Assembly (NCBI GenBank): GCA_036702865.1
Contig: DATNQD010000085.1
Coordinates: 1-64,000 of the forward strand
Source of the DNA: Trichocoleus sp.
Lineage (GTDB): Bacteria; Cyanobacteriota; Cyanobacteriia; Elainellales; Elainellaceae
Length of the DNA: 64,000 nucleotides
Direction: 5' to 3'
Shown one piece after another: positions 17,461 through 26,302 of this stretch (position 1 is the first letter of the stretch; the number at the start of each line of letters is the position of its first letter). The notes under the pieces are model-generated. The model was not told the DNA's origin. It made no database searches and saw only the letters and a list, made by a program, of their open reading frames with translations. Both the position numbers and the translations under genes were made by a program.

Positions 17461-18624
17461 ATGCCAAGGCATCCAGTTACGCATCCTTACTCTGATCACG
17501 CAGCTTTTGAACGCTTCATGCTTCTCATTGCAGTACTGGTGCAACATCCTGGCATTGGAGGCCGCAACTCAAAAGCCTCTGCTGATCAGGATGCCCTGGA
17601 ATCTGTTCAAACTCAAATGAAGATTCTGGCTCACGAGCTTGGGCTGAACCAGCCCATTTATTCCATTCCCACTTTAAGAAAAGACTTAGCTACCCTGCGG
17701 CAATACGGCATTCTTCAAGGCGGTCGCTATGATTGGGGATATTATCTGGGTACAGGAGCGTTTAATCGTCAGGAGCTACAGCTTGCTATTCATGCGCTGG
17801 CTGCACAAGCAAACTATCAGGGAGACCCGCGCACGAAACAGGTTTACCAGGCACTCGCTCAACGATTGAAGGGATTAAATCTCACAACCAGTGGTGCTTT
17901 GTTCTACCCTGTGCGAACTCAGTTCAACCGTGCGATCGTGCATACTGATCCTGAAGAGATGGCAGCAAAGCGGCAGTACAGGGACACCTTATTTCACTGC
18001 CTAGAGACACTGGAAACCGCAATTGTTCAAGGATTACCCGTTAAGATTCGTCAGGCTCGCAATCCCTATCAAAACAAGTCAAAGTCATGGGAAGTTTACC
18101 CATTGCAACTGCTCTACCACGACATTGCCTGGTATCTCATCTGCGAAGATTTCACCAGTGGGCATCTATCAGTCAGCCGTGTGGATCGCTTCAAAAACTA
18201 TCTGCAACTTCTTAACTCAGAAGGACGGGGAATTGAATCTCAATGGCGTAGTTTACAAGCAGCTCACCAGTTGCTGGAGAATGGATGGGGCTTATTTCTA
18301 GGTGAGCCAGAAGAACAGCGAATGGAGCGACAAGGAAGCTTAACTCTGATAGATGTCAAAGTTCGCTTCTTCCCACCAGTGACACGCTTTATTGCAGAAG
18401 GGGAACGTCGTCATCCCAAGCAGAAGATTCGTCTTGCTGTTCCTGATAAAGGCACAGGTGAAGCTGCTTACCTGGATTACATGGTGAAGTTACCTGCGCG
18501 ATCGCTAGATGAATTCAGTCTCTGGATCAATCGCTTTATGAGCAGTGCTCAAGTCTTGGCTCCTACAACCTTAGTTGAAAAGCATAAAGCTGCTGCCATG
18601 TACCTTATCCAACGGTATCAGTAA
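17461..18624 (+). CDS. WYL-domain transcriptional regulator of the CRISPR locus
   Basis: A 387-aa protein with an N-terminal helix-turn-helix region (about residues 1-90, including YSIPTLRKDLATLRQYGILQ, as in DeoR/HTH-11 proteins). A WYL-type ligand-sensing domain follows (about 175-260, SWEVYPLQLLYHDIAWYLIC, then LSVSRVDRFKNYL), and then a C-terminal extension domain. WYL regulators are recurrent neighbours of CRISPR-Cas loci. In Synechocystis PCC 6803 a protein of this type, Sll7009, has been described as a repressor of a CRISPR locus (from memory). Its divergent position beside cas10 suggests it controls this operon. The sign of regulation is not shown by the sequence. Confidence 0.82.
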   Translation: MPRHPVTHPYSDHAAFERFMLLIAVLVQHPGIGGRNSKASADQDALESVQTQMKILAHELGLNQPIYSIPTLRKDLATLRQYGILQGGRYDWGYYLGTGAFNRQELQLAIHALAAQANYQGDPRTKQVYQALAQRLKGLNLTTSGALFYPVRTQFNRAIVHTDPEEMAAKRQYRDTLFHCLETLETAIVQGLPVKIRQARNPYQNKSKSWEVYPLQLLYHDIAWYLICEDFTSGHLSVSRVDRFKNYLQLLNSEGRGIESQWRSLQAAHQLLENGWGLFLGEPEEQRMERQGSLTLIDVKVRFFPPVTRFIAEGERRHPKQKIRLAVPDKGTGEAAYLDYMVKLPARSLDEFSLWINRFMSSAQVLAPTTLVEKHKAAAMYLIQRYQ

Positions 18625-19058
18625 TACCATGAACAAACTCTCGTTAATGAAGCAGAGCGCTATCAAATAAGGTTCCCATCTTCCATCTCCTGTTTCCCTG
18701 CATGTGTCTGTTGGAAGAAGGTTTTTGATAGAACCACGATCGCATAGTGACCAAGTTCTGCCACTGAGCTTGATACTAAAATGTCCTAAGAAATATTTTT
18801 ACAGCCGAAGATAAAAGCTATTCCTGAAAAACTCCATTCAGAATGAGCTACAACCAGCGAAAATCGAGCGTCACTTATAAATAACGTCACCATCAAATGT
18901 GCGCTTAGAGGAAGCTAGCAGGCTCTCCAGCAGAAACTTGCCTGAATGTGCCCCTACAAAGCTTTTCCTGAAAAGACTGGTCTAACCTGCCGCTTTGCTC
19001 CAGCAGAAGACCAAGTGCGATCGTTCATTAGCCAAGATGCCCAAGACCTTACTGACTG
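18625..19058. other. Gene-free stretch, nothing recognised
   Basis: No open frame of interest on either strand, and no repeat or RNA gene was seen in this 434-base interval between the WYL gene and the convergent Uma2 gene. Confidence 0.35.
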
Positions 19059-19835
19059 CTAACTCAAAAGATCATCTGGATTTATTCCTCTAGCGCGAAG
19101 GCGCTCTAGCAGTTCTTCCCGCTGCTGCCGCTCTAGAGCCAGTGACGCTTCTGCTTGCTCTGCTCGTTCTGCATCTGTCAGTATCCAACCCTGCTCGTTG
19201 TACCAGCGTAGCCACTGGCGATTGACTCCTTGATACTCCCCTTCCCAAATTCCCAACCCCAGCTCCAGCTCTGCAACCCACAAGCGATTCTCTAAAATCT
19301 CCAGCGGCTGATATCTGCCCTTGATTAAACCAAAAGCGCGGAAGTAGTTAGTGTAGCGATCGAAGATGATGTAGTAGGGAACACGCAGAATTTGTTCGTA
19401 AACTTCCCATTTAGTAGGAGGTTCACCTGGATTAGAGCGAGTCTCTCCCAGATCCTCCTTCTCTGTACCAGGAGAAAGCAACTCCACAATTACAAAGGGA
19501 CTGATGCCTTCCTGCCAGGTGACATAGCTAAGGCGCATGTCCTGCCCTTCATAGAGGCGTGGCACTCCCAATACCAAAAACCAATCTGGGCGCTTATACC
19601 AGTTGGGATGGCGCACGTCATAGTAAAGGTTCATGTCCCCCACACTAAAGATTTGGTCTGGGGCAGGATGAGTGAGGCGCAGCGTCGCGCTCAGCAGTTG
19701 GGGTTGTAGATAGTGGTATTCGTCAGGCAAGCCAGGTTCGTTGAGATCTTCACTAGGAAGATCGTACATGGTAGGGAGCGTTTCTTGAGGCGAACGAGGT
19801 GGATCTGTCTGCTCAATATGAGGGCGAGTGAACAT
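19059..19835 (-). CDS. Uma2 family (DUF820) endonuclease-like protein
   Basis: A 258-aa Uma2 protein. The central block MNLYYDVRHPNWYKRPDWFL and the catalytic-type segment FVIVELLSPGTEKEDLGE carry the Asp and ExL positions of the PD-(D/E)XK core. The C-terminus is a charged coiled coil (QAEASLALERQQREELLERL), a common extension in the larger cyanobacterial members. Function is unknown. A DUF433-like fragment lies 22 bases upstream on the same strand. Confidence 0.85.
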   Translation of the reverse strand: MFTRPHIEQTDPPRSPQETLPTMYDLPSEDLNEPGLPDEYHYLQPQLLSATLRLTHPAPDQIFSVGDMNLYYDVRHPNWYKRPDWFLVLGVPRLYEGQDMRLSYVTWQEGISPFVIVELLSPGTEKEDLGETRSNPGEPPTKWEVYEQILRVPYYIIFDRYTNYFRAFGLIKGRYQPLEILENRLWVAELELGLGIWEGEYQGVNRQWLRWYNEQGWILTDAERAEQAEASLALERQQREELLERLRARGINPDDLLS

Positions 19836-19857
19836 TGTGCTTTACGCTCCTGCTCCT

Positions 19858-20061
19858 TCAAGTAATGCGGTGCAAGCGAGGGTTGTGCTTGCCATCCAGG
19901 TGGGGATAGGTGAAAAGACTTGCCTCTACAGCATAGCCAGATGATAGCCGTTTAATAAGCGCCCCTCCTGCTACAGACAACCCTCTGATGCAAGGCTTTC
20001 CTCGCATCACAAGAGCACTATGATCCTGCACACATTGCTTCATTTTGTCTCCCCAGGACAT
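19858..20061 (-). pseudogene. DUF433-like antitoxin fragment
   Basis: A 67-aa frame contains RGKPCIRGLSVAGGALIKRL, then SGYAVEASLFTYPHLD. This matches the pattern of DUF433 proteins (GKPCIRGTRIP... LASGYSxEEILxxYPHL), which are short DNA-binding antitoxin-like proteins. The residues after PHLD do not continue the family pattern (GKHNPRLHRIT). The usual IPV motif after IRG is also changed, so the gene looks frameshifted or decayed. No partner DUF5615-type toxin was seen next to it. Confidence 0.5.
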
Positions 20062-20703
20062 TCGCTGCTATAGCATTCAGTGTATCAAGAACCTATAGTC
20101 ATGCCACTCTTTCCTCCAGCTGCGATCGCACTGATGCAAAATTTGTTTCAGCTAAACTACGCCTGCTCAATGGGTTTTGTTGCTGTTGTTGAAGTGCAGT
20201 CATTACTATAGCGATAAGCAACTGTGATTGAAATACCAGGCAGAATCAGAACAATCAGGCAACACTATCCATTTCTAAAAAGTTAAACTGCACTTAAAAT
20301 CTCCACCAACTAAGAACACACTGCTCTTGATTGCCTCTCCATTTACAGGTTCATTTCTGATGATGCTGCGATCACTCCATTCTCTACAAGTTGCACTCGT
20401 CTTTTTTATACCTGTCTGTATTCTAAAGAGATAAAGTGGGTAGGATTAGAACAGAAGCATGCTCTCACATAATGGCAGGTAGCATGAGACTCTTTAGAAC
20501 AGAATAATCATGCAGAATAATCAACCATTTATTATGGAGAAGCCTACATACTACAAAAACAAAAGATAGAATATAGATATTGAAAAAGCAATTTATAGAA
20601 CAAGTAGAACAAAGCTAAGCGAATTGGTTTAACTCCAACTCAAAGATCATTTGTTCTCTTATAAAAATCACTACTTTATAAAAATTCCATCATTAAACCT
20701 TTT
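20062..20703. other. Gene-free stretch upstream of the Rep-like gene
   Basis: These 642 bases hold no credible gene. The last 200 bases before the Rep-like start are very AT-rich with many A-runs, which would suit a replication or nicking origin. However, no iterons or stable hairpin were found by eye. Confidence 0.35.
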
Positions 20704-21663
20704 ATGAAAAAGAATAGTTCATTGAGCAAGATTGCATCTAAGGATTCTGCATGTGTAGCACATCTCTACGCTAATGGAGACTTGTCCATTGTTAAGTCCT
20801 ATAAGAATCAAGGGAGGAATCTAAAGAGACTTAATCAAAAAAATGTGAGAGATAGCGTTTATTTGATAAACTCAGACCCTCGCTCTACACGGGGATGTCA
20901 TGGCATCTCTTCTAAAGAGCGTAGACACATTTTGGATGGTTGCGCTGTCTTGGCTGAGAATTACAATCAAGCTCAGCTTGTCACTGCTACTCTAACGCTT
21001 CCGCCTCTCAGTCCTAACAACATGACCAAGATCCACCAGAATTGGTCAGAGCTTTTACGAAAATTTATACAGGATATTAAGCGGGATCTGAAGAAAGCTG
21101 GATTAGAGCCAGCAGTTGTTTATCGGACGGAAATTCAAGAGGAAAGGTTGAATGAGCATGGAGAACTTGCTCTCCACGTACATCTAGTTTTTCCCAACAG
21201 GCAGCTTGGTGGGCCATGGATTATTACCATCGATCGTTTATATAAAATCTGGAGTAACAAGCTGAATAAGCTTTTATCCAGCCACGACCTCATACCAGTA
21301 AACTGCGTGACTGGTATAGAGCAGGTGAAGGATATTAATAAGCTTGCTAGTTACTTGACTAAAAAGAAGTCAGAAGTGCTAGAACAAGCCAAGTTGCTGG
21401 GCTATGGAACAGAGCTGCCTAAATCCTGGGCTGGTGCTTCAGCGCAGATTAGAAAGCAAGCCACAGCTTCCAGGAATGTAATTTACCTTGATTTACCGAT
21501 CGACCAAGCACAGGCAGTTTTAGAAGCATCTGATCACGCAAGGATTGGGTGGCATAAAAAACAGGGGAATCATGTGGTTGCCCTTTGCGGCAAGGTCAAC
21601 GAATCTAATAAGGAAAAATTGATTGATGAGTTGCAGTACCTTGCCAATTTGAACTGCGCCTAA
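20704..21663 (+). CDS. HUH-motif replication-initiator/relaxase-like protein
   Basis: A 319-aa protein with the signatures of an HUH endonuclease. The metal-binding motif is LHVHLVF (H158 and H160), preceded by VVYRTEIQEERL, and a candidate nucleophile Tyr217 lies in ASYLTKK with Lys220 three residues on. This spacing fits single-tyrosine Rep proteins of rolling-circle plasmids and related transposases. It would nick one strand at an origin and stay attached through the tyrosine. On this island it may support replication or transfer of the excised circle. It stands alone, with long gene-free DNA upstream. The exact family was not determined. Confidence 0.65.
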   Translation: MKKNSSLSKIASKDSACVAHLYANGDLSIVKSYKNQGRNLKRLNQKNVRDSVYLINSDPRSTRGCHGISSKERRHILDGCAVLAENYNQAQLVTATLTLPPLSPNNMTKIHQNWSELLRKFIQDIKRDLKKAGLEPAVVYRTEIQEERLNEHGELALHVHLVFPNRQLGGPWIITIDRLYKIWSNKLNKLLSSHDLIPVNCVTGIEQVKDINKLASYLTKKKSEVLEQAKLLGYGTELPKSWAGASAQIRKQATASRNVIYLDLPIDQAQAVLEASDHARIGWHKKQGNHVVALCGKVNESNKEKLIDELQYLANLNCA

Positions 21664-21902
21664 ATCTCCGCACTGTTAAGAACAATCACCTCAAGTAAGC
21701 CCTTGCTCCTGCAAGTCAGGCTGTAGCCCCCAGCAGCATTAACCAGGTTCTTCAAGGAAAATCGTACCTGATGGATCTGGTTTCTTGAGAAGAGTTAGGC
21801 ATACCACTCGCTTCCAGGTTAACAAGCCTAAAATTGTGTACCGAGCTAATCTAGTTGTATGGGGTTTGGCTCAAGTTGCCTGGGAGCGGGCAGGAGACAA
21901 GA
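21664..21902. other. Intergenic, nothing recognised
   Basis: Short non-coding interval between the Rep-like gene and the Uma2 pseudogene. No repeat, RNA or regulatory element was recognised. Confidence 0.3.
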
Positions 21903-22475
21903 GATGACGATTGCTACATCAAAGGCTCTAACATTAGCTGAGTTTTTGCAATTGGCAGAGACAGAACCCGCTTCTGAGTTTGTGAATGGTCAGGTGATCC
22001 AGAAGCCAATGCCACAGGAAAACATAGCCGCTTGCAGCTGAAGCTAGATGAAGCGATCAACCAGGCTACAGAGACAGAGCAAAGTGCGCTAGCGTTCCCT
22101 GAACTGCGCTGCACCTTTAGCGGACGATCGCTGGTTCCAGATATTGCAGTATTTGCCTGGGAGCAAATTCCATTTGAGACAGACGGAGAAGTACCAAATG
22201 GATTTGAGGCAGCACCAGATTGGACTATTGAAATCCTGTCACCTGGACAGTCCCAGACTCGCGTCATGGAGAAGATTCTGTTTTGTCTTCAGCATGAAAC
22301 GCGCTTAGGCTGGCTGATTGCCCCGCATGAGAGAGCGGTGATTTGCTACCAGCTCGATCGCTTACTTGAGATTAAACAAGGTGACAATCAATTGCCTGTC
22401 TTAGCTGAAGTTAACCTGCCGCTTACGGTGACAGAATTGTTTGGCTGGTTGAAGGTAAAACGTACAACGGGTTAA
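21903..22475 (+). pseudogene. Uma2 family gene with a one-base frameshift
   Basis: The first frame starts at ATG 21903 (MTIATSKALTLAEFLQLAET, then VNGQVIQKPMPQ). It is read out of frame from about 22018. The second frame, to 22475, carries the rest of a Uma2 protein (SLVPDIAVF, WTIEILSPGQSQTRVMEKIL, ETRLGWLIAPHERAVI). Inserting one G near 22018 would restore GKHSRLQLKL, the usual Uma2 sequence at that point, so a single-base deletion explains the break. A GAGACAAGAG stretch before the ATG gives a plausible ribosome-binding site. Without correction neither half has a complete active-site fold. A sequencing error is the alternative. Confidence 0.75.
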
Positions 22476-22679
22476 GTCAGTAGGAATTGCGGTCATGGTG
22501 AGGGGGCTGAGTCAAGACTCATTCCCGTAGTCCCTTACTAAACCAAAATCACGTTGCGCTTTGCCTCCTTGCATTCATCATTAGAAAGCCAAACTTTCCT
22601 GCATTGATGAAGACGCAAGCGAACTTTTCAGAAATCCCCTTTAAGATTTCTCTCAGTAGCGATCGGCAGTCTAGAAGAC

Positions 22680-23507
22680 CTACCTGCGGTAGCTCAGATC
22701 GCAGAACCCTTGGTTTGATTGAATTCCTAGTAGATTTCCACCAGTCCTTACCAAGACCACATGTTGACCAAAGCTCACACTGTCTACCATTGCAGTGCAT
22801 GTCTTTTGCAATCCAAAGTAGCGCTGTTTAGCTTGAGCAGGAGATGCGCTCTCTGCTACCTCAGTAGGTGCCTTAACAGATGCTTCACCTTCTTCAGTTG
22901 CGGCACTACTTTTTACTGCTTGCCATGTCCAAGAGGGCTCACGTCGCATCGCTGTCTCTAAATGGGGGAACTCCTTCATCAGCTCCAGCAACTGCTGCTC
23001 TTCATCTGTGAGTGGTTCATCCTGGTCAGCGATCGTGCGGTAATCAACAAAGCCTGTGTCACCTAGTTCTTCTACATGCAGACGCTGATGCTCAGAGCGG
23101 CTCAGTGCTTGTAGATTCTGGTAGCGATCGTCCAGGGGATTCTCGTTAATGTGATGAACATCCTTACCCCTTAAATCACAACTATGATGTGCGAGGGCGT
23201 ACTGCACTCTAGCAAATGTGATCTTGTAGTGATGCTTAGGGTGGAGGGCTCCTGTTTCTTCTAACCTGGCGATCGCTTCAGCACTCAATGTTCGCCGCAG
23301 TACTTTTGGAAGACAGTAGCGCCGCTCCTTAGCTCTGGGATCGTTCCAGATATAAAGTGATACCTGCTCCTGCTTGCAGCTACCATCTTCCCTAATCAGG
23401 AAGCAAGTAATTTCTCTCTTCTTGCAAGAGGGACGCAAGCTCTTGTTATTAACCAGGCTCCAGAGAGAAGAACTTTCGTCTAGATTATTTAGTTGTTGAG
23501 TATTCAA
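22680..23507 (-). CDS. HNH endonuclease-domain protein
   Basis: A 275-aa protein with a central HNH nuclease motif. DVHHINENPLDDRYQNLQAL (about residues 117-135) gives the His pair and the Asn-containing loop, followed by SRSEHQRLH with the second metal His. HNH proteins of this layout nick or cut DNA and occur in homing endonucleases and phage or mobile-element genes. The region before the motif (ALAHHSCDLRGK) is also typical. The long C-terminal tail is low in recognisable structure. It stands alone in a gap-rich part of the island. Substrate unknown. Confidence 0.75.
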   Translation of the reverse strand: MNTQQLNNLDESSSLWSLVNNKSLRPSCKKREITCFLIREDGSCKQEQVSLYIWNDPRAKERRYCLPKVLRRTLSAEAIARLEETGALHPKHHYKITFARVQYALAHHSCDLRGKDVHHINENPLDDRYQNLQALSRSEHQRLHVEELGDTGFVDYRTIADQDEPLTDEEQQLLELMKEFPHLETAMRREPSWTWQAVKSSAATEEGEASVKAPTEVAESASPAQAKQRYFGLQKTCTAMVDSVSFGQHVVLVRTGGNLLGIQSNQGFCDLSYRR

Positions 23508-24009
23508 TTTTGTACTATTTAGTTTTCAAAAATATTTGTGAGGGCAGGGACACCCCGATCTATCCTAGCTTATGGCTTTGTAAATGGCAAGTAATTTAAA
23601 TCACTTCTGTTTAATGAACCAGACTCGCACTAGGATGACCAGGAACCCCTCTGTTTTTTCCAAAAGGGCATAACGATTATCAAACACTGCTAGTCCGCTA
23701 AATATTCACGCTAAGAGATCCAGAAGGCGATTTGGCAGAAATCCTGCTTGAGGTAGCTTAAAGTGCTGCTTTTGAAGTGGGATGTGACCAATAGTACTTA
23801 TTGCCTTCAGCAATCTCTCGCTTTTAGCTCCTGGGGCACGCATTGCTTCTGTTTTTTGAAACCAATGATCACACCTCTCATTGGTATTGATTGCCCATAA
23901 TTCTTTGTTATGAATTGAGTTATTTTTACAAACTACTGAACTATATTCGTGTCGTTTTGTAAGTGATAGGATTACATGAAATCTTAAGTAAATCTAAAAA
24001 GATCCGCTC
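23508..24009. other. Gene-free stretch, nothing recognised
   Basis: An AT-rich interval of about 500 bases between the divergent HNH and SnoaL-like genes. It presumably holds both promoters. No repeat or RNA was identified. Confidence 0.3.
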
Positions 24010-24711
24010 ATGAGTGCAGCTGAATCTTCTCAACTTCCTCTGTGGGTACAAGACCGTAATACTGTCATTACTGCAACTGCTGATGCAGAGTGGAGATACA
24101 AGAACCCACCTGAGTATCACCGGACAAATGCTTTTTTGAAACAGGAAAGTCAATACAATCATTTGGAAGGTTCGCTGGAAGCGATCGTACAAAATTTGGT
24201 ACGAGCGTTTGAAATGGAAGCTAGCTTCAAAACGAATCCGCAGCAGTGGGTTGCCATTGTGCAGGAAAAGTTTCGTATGAGTACAAATGGCGGTAAAGAG
24301 TACACTGCCGAGGATATCGTTGAGCAAGGCACCTACAATCTCTTTCTGACTCCAACAGATCACTACGATCCTAATCAGGAAGACTTTGAATCATCAGCTA
24401 ATTTATTTCACACCGCATTTCCCAAAGGATTTGTCTGGGAACTGATCGAGGTTCTGTCTGGGCCTCCTACAGTGACTTTCAAATGGCGTCACTGGGGTAC
24501 CTTCACTGGAAACTATAAAGGCTTTGAACCAACTGGAGAAACGGTTGAGATTGTAGGTCTGAGTATTGCACGAGTCTCAGATGATTTAAAGGTGGAATCT
24601 CTGGAACATTATTTTGATACCAATGCGTTCCTGGAGAAGCTGACTAAAAGGAGCAGAGCAGAAGTCAAGGAAAAGGTTTTTACAAGTGGTTGTCCATTCC
24701 ACGCAGAATGA
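24010..24711 (+). CDS. SnoaL-like / pathogenesis-related-like protein, 233 aa
   Basis: The protein contains HLEGSLEAIVQNLVRAFEME followed by FKTNPQQWVAI. Further on are GFVWELIEVLSGPPTVTFKW and FTGNYKGFEPTGETVEIVGL. This is the layout of small SnoaL-like alpha+beta-barrel proteins related to plant pathogenesis-related proteins and ester cyclases. Enzymatic activity and substrate are unknown. It is complete and monocistronic. It is an odd metabolic-type passenger on an island otherwise rich in nucleases. Confidence 0.65.
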   Translation: MSAAESSQLPLWVQDRNTVITATADAEWRYKNPPEYHRTNAFLKQESQYNHLEGSLEAIVQNLVRAFEMEASFKTNPQQWVAIVQEKFRMSTNGGKEYTAEDIVEQGTYNLFLTPTDHYDPNQEDFESSANLFHTAFPKGFVWELIEVLSGPPTVTFKWRHWGTFTGNYKGFEPTGETVEIVGLSIARVSDDLKVESLEHYFDTNAFLEKLTKRSRAEVKEKVFTSGCPFHAE

Positions 24712-24968
24712 TACTCTACCAACTTTCATTTTTGGATCAGCGGTTTCATAATGTGAGCAAGCCGAATTTTTGTTTTGGCTTGCTATTTTGTTGTTTCAGG
24801 TTGTGTCGCGTCTCACGTTCTTCAACATTAATCTTAGATTTAGTGATGGGTAATCAGAGCAGCAAAAATGTGAACTAACTCAGCTTTGATGCTAGATCTG
24901 CGAATCATGCTAGCAACGGAGACCACATTGTTTTGATGCACTACCAATTCATTTAAACCACAGATTGC
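24712..24968. other. Intergenic, nothing recognised
   Basis: Non-coding interval between two convergent genes. No stable terminator hairpin with a T-run was identified. Confidence 0.3.
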
Positions 24969-25391
24969 TCATTCACTTAGCTGTAGTATGCTTAACGCCT
25001 CTTTGTATTTTTCATTTCTTCTTAGATCTTGATCAGAAATTGTTTTTAAGCGAGTTAAGTTCATATTGTCTTTAATGTCAGCAACTTTCACCTTAGCTGC
25101 AATTGGGTTTTGCTTTACTCTGCGTACGAAGTCAAAGTAATCTTCGCCAGCCAATCTGGTTAGTGCCTCTACTGCGGCAGCAACAAGCGATCCAAAAAGA
25201 TCTTCTAGCTCTGTAATGGTGACACCTGTATCTTCAACAGTGTCATGAAGAACAGCAACAATCTTTTCTGTTTCACCATCTACAGCATTCATCACTCGCA
25301 AAGGATGTTCAATGTATCTTTCCCCTGCTTTATCTACTTGCCCGTTATGGAGTCTAGTCGCTAATTGAATTGCTTGCTCTAGTTTTGACAT
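24969..25391 (-). CDS. HD-domain metal-dependent phosphohydrolase (SpoT-type hydrolase-like)
   Basis: A 140-aa protein that is essentially one HD domain. It starts MSKLEQAIQLATRLHNGQVD and has YIEHPLRVM, AVLHDTVEDTGV with the defining HD pair, and KVADIKDNMNL with the distal Asp. This order (H, HD, ED, D) and the starting helix match the (p)ppGpp hydrolase domain of RelA/SpoT proteins and stand-alone small alarmone hydrolases. It lacks any synthetase or regulatory domain. The ATG at 25389-25391 has GGAGGT directly upstream and is preferred over one 11 codons earlier (25424). It could clear alarmone-type nucleotides. Substrate is inferred. Confidence 0.75.
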   Translation of the reverse strand: MSKLEQAIQLATRLHNGQVDKAGERYIEHPLRVMNAVDGETEKIVAVLHDTVEDTGVTITELEDLFGSLVAAAVEALTRLAGEDYFDFVRRVKQNPIAAKVKVADIKDNMNLTRLKTISDQDLRRNEKYKEALSILQLSE

Positions 25392-25424
25392 TTGTTGACC
25401 TCCTTCAGTCATTGATCCTGGCAA

Positions 25425-26302
25425 TCGTGAAGACTCTCTTTGCTGAAGAGGTGGTTTCTGGTTACCTTGTCCTGCTATCCACTCTAGTTGTTCTTCAGGA
25501 ATAAACGCTTGCTGAATCCAAGCACTCCTGCTGTATTCATGCCAAGTTACGCCTGCTCAACTGAGCAAGATAAATCAAGCCGCTTTGGAGCAGTTCGTCT
25601 CTAGTAATGATTGACTATGTTTCAATTGAAGGTCATCTTTGAGTGGTCACCTGAAGACTTGTAACTTTAATAACCAAGCAGGCGAGTAAGTCATCAAGTG
25701 TGCTGCTCTCAATCGCATGATCCAGATTGCTCAGCCTGATAGCGATGAGGTTGCAGCTTCATCATTAGAATGAAACAGATGCCCAGATCACACCAGATTC
25801 AATGCTGGTGGGAAGTCTGGCTTGTCAAGCTGCAACTTAAAATTTCGTCTGTTGGTTAAGCCAGCTTGGAAAATTTTAATTAATAAAAACTAAGAGTTCT
25901 GGGCCACGCCTACGGTAATGACTATGCCAAATGCACAGTAAAAAGTAGGCATGAACACAATGCATCTGATTGATCCCATATCCAATTGAGCCTTATCTCA
26001 AAGACTTCTATTCAATAGAGGGTATGCTTAACTGATTATGAAAATACAATCAAAACCGCTGCCTAGATTGCACCAGATTCAATACTGGTAAGGCTTAGCG
26101 ATCACGCATTCTCAAATTACGGTGCTCTTTGTCACGGCACGAAAGCACAAGTCCTATCTTGGAATCCTACATCTTTGTCATCACAACAACTATGCCAAGC
26201 GCATGTGAAAAGTGGACAAAGAGTGAAGGGAGCATTTCTAATAATTAGAGAAGCAAGTAGCTCTGAGGGAAGGGGTAGCTTTAAGCGTTGGAGCGCTTGC
26301 TG
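25425..26302. other. Gene-free stretch with a diverged duplication
   Basis: No credible gene was found in about 880 bases. Two blocks recur at 270-280-base spacing: CACCAGATTCAAtrCTGGT at 25791 and 26071, and ACTATGCCAA near 25921 and 26189. The stretch therefore looks like an old tandem duplication of non-coding DNA (listed separately). Confidence 0.4.
25781..26215. repeat. Diverged tandem duplication, unit ~275 bp
   Basis: The 35-base block at 25781-25815 matches 26061-26094 at about 25 positions, and ACTATGCCAAryGCA-type sequence near 25921 recurs near 26189. The offsets are 280 and 268 bases, so the copies differ by small indels. Neither copy is coding. Confidence 0.4.

Noticed and set aside
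20158-25562. Shared 13-mer TACGCCTGCTCAA at 20158 and near 25549
   Set aside because: Too short, no extension on either side; compatible with chance.
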